From: an uncultured bacterium
GTDB lineage: Bacteria > Gemmatimonadota > Gemmatimonadetes > Longimicrobiales > RSA9
Reading direction: 5' to 3'
NCBI GenBank assembly: GCA_937889645.1
Contig: CALBZE010000069.1
Location: forward strand, 1-64,000
Length of the DNA: 64,000 nt
Below, one piece after another: positions 59,259 through 64,000 of the stretch; the stretch's first letter is position 1, and every line of letters starts with the position of its first letter. The notes beneath the pieces are model-generated. The model was not told the origin of the DNA, did not search any database, and worked only from the letters and a program-made list of their open reading frames with translations. The translations under genes were made by a program, and so were the position numbers.

Positions 59259-60680
59259 TCAGGCGAAGATCGCGGCGAGGGCCATGTCGGCGGCGACGAA
59301 GACGTCGGCTGCCAGCTCCGCGTTCGCGAGCGAGAGACCGGCGGCCGTCAGCGTGCCGACGACGAGGTCGCGGAGCTCGTCGTAGAAGTCGAGGTAGGCA
59401 TCGACGATGTCGTCGATGTCCGTCGCGGCGGCGAGGCTGGCGGCGAGGGCGGCCTGGAATGGAGCGGTCTCGGCGCTCTGGATCAGGTTGGCGACGACGG
59501 ACGCGCTCAGCCCGAGGCGCGTCGTCGCGACGGTCGTGAATACGCCGAGGAGCGCGTCTCGGAAGGCCTCGGCCGCGGCCAGCACCCCGGCGACGGACGT
59601 GGCGGCGCCGGCGTCGGCGTCGAAATCGACGAACGCTTCGGAGACGAGCTGGGCGTCGGCCGTCGACGCGCCGAGCGCGGTGAGCGCGAGGATGGCGAGG
59701 AGCGCGCGGGCGGCGCCCATCTGCGTGGTGGCGCCACGAAGGAGGGTGAGCCGGGCGGACCCGTCGGTCGTTGCGGTGACGCCGGCTGCGGCCGCCGCCG
59801 AACCGGCGACGGACTGGGACTCGAAGCCGAGCCCGATGTCGTCGTACCCCTCGGCCAGGGCGGAGAGGAACGACTGCTCGGCCCGCGGCTCGTCGACCCC
59901 CTGGTCGCGCAGCGCGGCGTAGAGGAGCGCGGCGGCCGCGCCGCCGATCTGGAGGTCGCCCGCGTCGGCGTTGCTGCCGAAACGCCGGAACGTCTCGAGG
60001 AACGCGGTCTGGGCGGCGAGGAACGCGGCGGCGAGCGCCTGGATCGCCGACTCGGAGACCGCGGCCGCACGGGCCTCGCCGTCGCTCGAGAACTCGAGCT
60101 TGGCCGCGAGGTCCGGTGTCGCTATGCGCGGCGCCAGAGTCCCGCCGGCGATCAGCGCGGCGAGCACGTTGGCCTCCGCCGTCGTCTCGCCGTCGATCGC
60201 GGCGACCGGCACCACTTCTCCCACGCCGGGGCCGATGTGGATGATCGAGCGACCGATCGCCGCGCCCGCCTCGTCGCGCACCTCGGCGATCAGGCGCGTG
60301 AGGCCCGCCGGGACGCCGGTCACGCGGAACCGCGCGTCAGCGCCGACGTCGCCCAGGACGAAGACGCGCAGGTCCCCGTCGCGGGCGAACCGTCCGATCG
60401 CGACCGTCGCCGCCGCGGTCCCGGGGCCGACCTGGCGCAGCGCGACGGGGCCGGCAGCATCGAGGCGCGCTGTCGCATCACGGGGTAAGGCGACGACGCC
60501 CCGGGCCGCGAACCGGAACGGCGCCCGCGCGGCGGAGGCCACCGGCACCGTGGCCGCGAACGGCTGCGTCGTCGCGTCGACGCGTCCGATGACGGTGCCG
60601 TCGCCGACGACGTCGTCCTCGTCGCACCCGAGCGCGACGACGAGCGCGGCGACGGGGACCAGGATCGTGCCTCTGCGCAT
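59259..60680 (-). CDS. large Ala-rich lipoprotein of unknown function
   Basis: Predicted 473-residue lipoprotein with GGAGG before the ATG at 60680 and lipobox ALVVALGC-DED. N-terminal half: a carboxypeptidase-like/Ig-like beta domain (FRVTGVPAGLTRLIAEVRDEAGAAIGRSIIHIGPG). C-terminal half: long Ala-rich helices (SAIQALAAAFLAAQTAFLETFRRFGSNADAGDL, AEQSFLSALAEGYDDIGLGF, DIDDIVDAYLDFYDELRDLVVG). I know no family for it. Upstream in transcription order of the outer-membrane receptor (119 bp gap), so it may be its surface or periplasmic partner. Confidence 0.65.
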   Translation of the reverse strand: MRRGTILVPVAALVVALGCDEDDVVGDGTVIGRVDATTQPFAATVPVASAARAPFRFAARGVVALPRDATARLDAAGPVALRQVGPGTAAATVAIGRFARDGDLRVFVLGDVGADARFRVTGVPAGLTRLIAEVRDEAGAAIGRSIIHIGPGVGEVVPVAAIDGETTAEANVLAALIAGGTLAPRIATPDLAAKLEFSSDGEARAAAVSESAIQALAAAFLAAQTAFLETFRRFGSNADAGDLQIGGAAAALLYAALRDQGVDEPRAEQSFLSALAEGYDDIGLGFESQSVAGSAAAAAGVTATTDGSARLTLLRGATTQMGAARALLAILALTALGASTADAQLVSEAFVDFDADAGAATSVAGVLAAAEAFRDALLGVFTTVATTRLGLSASVVANLIQSAETAPFQAALAASLAAATDIDDIVDAYLDFYDELRDLVVGTLTAAGLSLANAELAADVFVAADMALAAIFA

Positions 60681-60968
60681 GGTTCCTCCGTGGTGTGGCG
60701 CGGCGCGGCCGCGATGACCGACGCCGGGCCGCGGCGTTGCCGGTGCCGCGCCGTCCGACGGGCGTTCGGCGACGTGCACGTTTCGTGCTCCGGCGCGCCG
60801 CCGCGATTGCCGGGCCACGGCGGCGCCGGTCCGGGCGCCGGATGGCCGCCGCGGCCGCACCCCGAGCGCGCCGCGCCCGGCCGCACCCTTGCCCGCGCCC
60901 GCGCCACACTCTTGCCGCGCCCGCGCCGCGCGCCCCAATTACCCGGGGGCCCGAACGAGGAGGAGAGC

Positions 60969-62366
60969 ATGGCGATGCAGAGCGTCAACCCCGCCACGGG
61001 CGAGGTCGTCGCGACGTTCGAGGAATTGACGGATGCGGAGCTGGATGGGCGGCTGGAACGGGCGGAGGCGGCGTTTCGCCGCCACCGCCGCACGAGCTTC
61101 GCCCAGCGGGCGGAGCGGCTCGCCCGGCTGGCGGACCTGTTGGAAGGGCGAGCCGACGAGCTGGGCCGCCTGATGACCGAGGAGATGGGGAAGCCGATCG
61201 GCGCCGCCATCGCCGAGGCGAAAAAGTGCGCGCTCGCGTGCCGCTACTACGTCGAGCACGGGGAGGCGCACCTGGCCGACGAGCCGGTCGACGTCGGCGG
61301 CGCGAAGGCGTACATCCGTCACCTCCCGATCGGCCCGGTGCTGGCCATCATGCCCTGGAACTTCCCGTTCTGGCAGGTGATCCGCTTCGCCGCGCCGGCG
61401 GTCATGGCCGGGAACGTGGGGCTTCTCAAGCACGCCTCGAACGTGCCCCGCTGCGCGCTGAAGCTGGAGGAGCTGTTCCTCGAGGCCGGGTTCGAGGAAG
61501 GTGTGTTCCAGACGCTCCTGGTCGGCTCCGACCGCGTGGCGCGGATCATCGACGACCCACGTGTGCGCGCGGTGACGCTGACCGGGAGCACGCCGGCGGG
61601 GAGCGCCGTCGCCGAGCGGGCGGGGAAGCGGATCAAGAAGACGGTCCTCGAGCTGGGCGGGAGCGACCCGTTCATCGTCATGCCGAGCGCGGACCTGGAG
61701 GCCGCCGTCCGCACCGCCGTCCAGGCGCGGGTCATCAACAACGGCCAGTCGTGCATCGCCGCCAAGCGCTTCATCGTGCACGAGGCGATCTATGACGATT
61801 TCGTCGAGCGCTACGTCGCGGCGATGTCCGCGCTCCGCGTCGGCGATCCCATGGATCCCGAGACCCAGGTCGGCCCGCTGGCGACGCGGGCGATCCGCGA
61901 CGGCGTCGAGCAACAGGTGCGCGAGACGGTCGCCGCGGGCGCCAAGGTGCGGCTGGGCGGCGCGCCGCTCGACCGGCCGGGATTCTTCTACGCGCCGACG
62001 GTGCTGACGGACGTCCCGGAGGGGACGCCGGCGCGCGACGACGAGATCTTCGGCCCCGTCGCGTCGATCTTCCGTGTTCGTGACGTCGACGAGGCGATCC
62101 GGCTCGCGAACGCGTCGCCGTTCGGGCTCGGGAGCAGCGCGTGGACCCGCGATGCCGACGAGCAGCGCCGGTTCATCGACGAGATCGAGGCGGGGCTCAC
62201 GTTCATCAATGCGATGGTGGCGTCGGACCCGCGGCTGCCGTTCGGGGGCGTGAAGGCGTCGGGGTATGGGCGCGAGCTGGCGCGGGACGGGATCCGGGAG
62301 TTTGTGAATGTCAAGGCGGTGTGGGTGGAGGGGGGCGCTGGTGGGGATGTGGTGGTGACGGAGTGA
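60969..62366 (+). CDS. NAD(P)-dependent succinate-semialdehyde/aldehyde dehydrogenase
   Basis: Predicted 465-residue aldehyde dehydrogenase, GGAGAG before the ATG at 60969. PWNFPFWQVIRFAAPAVMAGN (cofactor loop), VTLTGSTPAGSAVAE, VLELGGSDPFIV (catalytic Glu), NNGQSCIAAKRFIV (catalytic Cys about 262) and DEIFGPVASIFRV are all intact. The opening SVNPATGEVVATF and length fit the short, GabD/Sad-like succinate-semialdehyde dehydrogenases. It is cytoplasmic. It does not share an operon with the kyn genes on the opposite strand. Confidence 0.9.
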   Translation: MAMQSVNPATGEVVATFEELTDAELDGRLERAEAAFRRHRRTSFAQRAERLARLADLLEGRADELGRLMTEEMGKPIGAAIAEAKKCALACRYYVEHGEAHLADEPVDVGGAKAYIRHLPIGPVLAIMPWNFPFWQVIRFAAPAVMAGNVGLLKHASNVPRCALKLEELFLEAGFEEGVFQTLLVGSDRVARIIDDPRVRAVTLTGSTPAGSAVAERAGKRIKKTVLELGGSDPFIVMPSADLEAAVRTAVQARVINNGQSCIAAKRFIVHEAIYDDFVERYVAAMSALRVGDPMDPETQVGPLATRAIRDGVEQQVRETVAAGAKVRLGGAPLDRPGFFYAPTVLTDVPEGTPARDDEIFGPVASIFRVRDVDEAIRLANASPFGLGSSAWTRDADEQRRFIDEIEAGLTFINAMVASDPRLPFGGVKASGYGRELARDGIREFVNVKAVWVEGGAGGDVVVTE

Positions 62367-62370
62367 GGTG

Positions 62371-62418
62371 TCGGGGCTTGGGGCTCAGGGCTCGGGGCTC
62401 AGGGCTCGGGGCTCGGGA
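62371..62418. repeat. heptanucleotide repeat tract (TCGGGGC)
   Basis: About six to seven units of TCGGGGC/TCAGGGC starting directly after the dehydrogenase stop. Same unit and same leading GTG as the tract at 55053. Confidence 0.85.
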
Positions 62419-62487
62419 TTGCAGGTGTCGGGTCGTAGGTCTTAGGTCCTGGGTCTTGGGTGCGGGGGGCGGGGCTGGGCGGCGCGG

Positions 62488-63732
62488 TCATGAATACGCC
62501 GCCTCCCTCACCACCTCCCCGAACACCCCCATCGCCTCCTCCAGCTGCGCGTCGCTCAGGTAGGGCGCCGGGCCGAGGCGGAGCACGTCGGCGCGGTGGT
62601 CGGTGAGGACGGCGCGCTCGCGCAGGCGGCGCTGGATCTCACCGGCCTGTGGGGAACGCAACGCGAGGAAGCCGGCGACGTCGGCCAGGTCGATGTCGCG
62701 GTCGCGGTCGATCAGGGCGGGGTCGAGGTCGAGCTCGTCGAACGCGCGGGCCAGGAGCCGAACCTGGTGCTGGCTGACCTCGCGGAGCAGAACGGGTGTT
62801 AACCGCAGCGCCTGGAAGAAATCGAAGACGGCGGCGGCGCGGTAGTGCGACGTCGGGTCGTACGTCGCGCCGGCGAAGCGGGAGTGGCCGGCGCCGTAGC
62901 CGACGCGGTGCGGGGCGCCGGGCGCGGTCGCCGGGGTGTGCGACAGCAACCCGAACTCCGCGTACCATCCGGTCACGACCGGCCGCATCTCCCGCCCCTC
63001 CGGCACCCTCATGAACGCGTTTCCCTCGCCCAGCTGGCAGTACTTGTAGCCGCCGCCGACGATGAAGGCGTCGTCGAGCCCGAGCGCGCGGATCGAGAAG
63101 GGGACGACGTTGAGGTGGTGGTAGGCATCGACGAGGAGCTCGGCCCCGACGCGGCGGCAGGCGGCCATGACGTGGTCGAGGCCGTGCACGATGCGCGCGT
63201 CGCGGAAGAAGACGGACGAGACGAAGACGGCGGCGGTGCGGTCGTCGACGGCGCGAGCGAGCCGCTCGGCGACGTCGTCCGCCGGGTCGCGCGGGACCTT
63301 CACGACTTCGATCCCCTCCTCGGCCAGCCGGTCGAGCTGGCGGCGGAGCGTGTGGAACTCGCCGTCCGTCGTGACCAGGCGCGGGCGGTCGCGGAGCGGG
63401 AGCGCGGAGAGGAACCGGACGATCAGCTCGTGGGTGTTGGCGCCGAGGGCGATCGAGCCGGCGAGGCGGGCGAGGGCGAGGTCGTCGGCGTCGCCTTCCA
63501 GGAGGCGGGCGTAGCCGAGGCGGACGAGGTCGGCCTTCTCGAAGGCGCGTTCCCACTTGTCGTCGACGAACTCGGCGGCGTCGAGCCATGCCTGCTGCTG
63601 CCCCTCGAAGCCGCGGTCCGGCCACGCCTGGTGCGAGTGGCCGGTCAGGAGGAGCCGGTTCGCGACGTCGAAGCGGCTATAGTGCGGCGCGAGCGCGTTC
63701 GGGCTCGCGTAGAGCTGTTCCGGTCGGATCAT
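62488..63732 (-). CDS. kynU: kynureninase
   Basis: Predicted 414-residue PLP enzyme that cleaves kynurenine or 3-hydroxykynurenine to (hydroxy)anthranilate and alanine. VDAYHHLNVVPF carries the PLP-contacting Asp/His, and VGGGYKYCQLGEGNAFMRVP the Schiff-base lysine. RPVVTGWYAEFGLL and RFAGATYDPTSHYRA complete the site. The sequence is closer to the proteobacterial/Gemmatimonad-type aminotransferase V variant than to animal enzymes. Transcribed after kynA with a 28-bp gap, so tryptophan is degraded by this operon. Confidence 0.9.
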   Translation of the reverse strand: MIRPEQLYASPNALAPHYSRFDVANRLLLTGHSHQAWPDRGFEGQQQAWLDAAEFVDDKWERAFEKADLVRLGYARLLEGDADDLALARLAGSIALGANTHELIVRFLSALPLRDRPRLVTTDGEFHTLRRQLDRLAEEGIEVVKVPRDPADDVAERLARAVDDRTAAVFVSSVFFRDARIVHGLDHVMAACRRVGAELLVDAYHHLNVVPFSIRALGLDDAFIVGGGYKYCQLGEGNAFMRVPEGREMRPVVTGWYAEFGLLSHTPATAPGAPHRVGYGAGHSRFAGATYDPTSHYRAAAVFDFFQALRLTPVLLREVSQHQVRLLARAFDELDLDPALIDRDRDIDLADVAGFLALRSPQAGEIQRRLRERAVLTDHRADVLRLGPAPYLSDAQLEEAMGVFGEVVREAAYS

Positions 63733-63760
63733 CGCGCGGTCACCACCTCATGCCTCGAAG

Positions 63761-64000
63761 TCACAGCTCCGTGCGGATCGCCCACAGGTCCGGGAACGCG
63801 GGCTTGAAGAGCGTGGCCTTGAGGTACTCCGCGCCGGTCGAGCCACCGGTGCCGGGCTTCGTGCCGATCGTGCGCTCGACCATCTTGACGTGGCGGTAGC
63901 GCCACTCCTGCACCCCCTCGTCGAGGTCGACCATCCGCTCGCACACCTCGCTCACCGTGGGATCCTTACGGTAGACGTCGATCAGGATCCGCTGGAGCTC
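63761..64000 (-). CDS. kynA: tryptophan 2,3-dioxygenase, C-terminal part (cut by window end)
   Basis: The last 79 residues are in the window: LIDVYRKDPTVSEVCERMVDLDEGVQEWRYRHVKMVERTIG then KPGTGGSTGAEYLKATL and LFKPAFPDLWAIRTEL. This is the C-terminus of heme-dependent tryptophan 2,3-dioxygenase: WRYRHVKMVER holds the proximal heme histidine and GTGGSTG the substrate loop. The 5' part and start lie beyond 64000. It is the first step of the kynurenine pathway, followed by kynU. Confidence 0.95.
   Translation of the reverse strand, partial: ELQRILIDVYRKDPTVSEVCERMVDLDEGVQEWRYRHVKMVERTIGTKPGTGGSTGAEYLKATLFKPAFPDLWAIRTEL

Overview
This window is about 70% GC and gene-dense, with strong GGAGG-type ribosome binding sites, many exported lipoproteins, three TonB-dependent outer-membrane receptors, 6-bladed beta-propeller lipoproteins and a Gram-negative alpha-2-macroglobulin/PBP1C pair. 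That points to a didermic, aerobic, high-GC heterotroph. Gemmatimonadota or a close relative is my best guess, inferred from gene content only; there is no rRNA marker here.

Layout. 1-693: no gene; nested inverted repeats and a poly-C tract. 694-2174: two overlapping DUF1990 genes. 2408-3250 (-): a deiodinase-like thioredoxin-fold protein whose frame is broken by one in-frame TGA exactly at the selenocysteine position of the family, followed by a SECIS-like hairpin. This is the most notable gene in the window. 3436-4731 (-): sarcosine/N-methyltryptophan oxidase. 4732-5664: minisatellites around a 174-bp repeat element. 5665-6957: DUF559 endonuclease-fold protein and a small Cys-rich protein. 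7268-17911: alpha-2-macroglobulin, pbpC, a His-rich exported protein and an AI-2E-type permease. 18034-20417: DUF4019 protein and an MFS exporter. 20418-23553: a degraded, repeat-rich island with the second 174-bp element, a propeller/DinB chimeric pseudogene, two paralogous lipoproteins and a propeller tail remnant. 23554-25266: thiI. 25412-29820: an operon of a Cys/His-rich exported protein, a TonB receptor and a BNR-repeat lipoprotein. 30001-35007: DUF4383 protein, SDR, nucleoside deaminase, PepSY pair and two-subunit L-serine dehydratase. 35053-39601: HXXEE membrane protein, isochorismatase-type hydrolase, two related small lipoproteins around an S41 protease, racemase-fold protein and flavin reductase. 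39863-42394: manganese catalase and a second MFS exporter. 42742-49712: metal-uptake locus (TonB receptor, DtxR/MntR regulator, membrane-anchored DtxR-FeoA fusion, FeoB). 49724-54940: two 145-bp MITE copies around a DUF1264 gene, then alpha/beta hydrolase, HupE/UreJ, propeller lipoprotein and PAS protein. 55152-60680: small genes, an outer-membrane beta-barrel receptor and an unknown lipoprotein. 60969-64000: semialdehyde dehydrogenase and the kynurenine pair kynU-kynA, the last running off the window.

How parts work together. The metal locus has its own control logic: nearly the same operator lies inside the promoter of the TonB receptor and inside the promoter of the DtxR-FeoA/feoB operon, and two DtxR-family regulators are encoded beside them. 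The A2M/PBP1C pair couples protease trapping to peptidoglycan repair in the periplasm. KynA and KynU form a tryptophan-degradation operon. Short tandem repeats (units of 7 to 30 nt) recur between and inside genes, and several gene fusions and truncations show recent rearrangement, especially at 20.4-23.5 kb and 36.5-37 kb.
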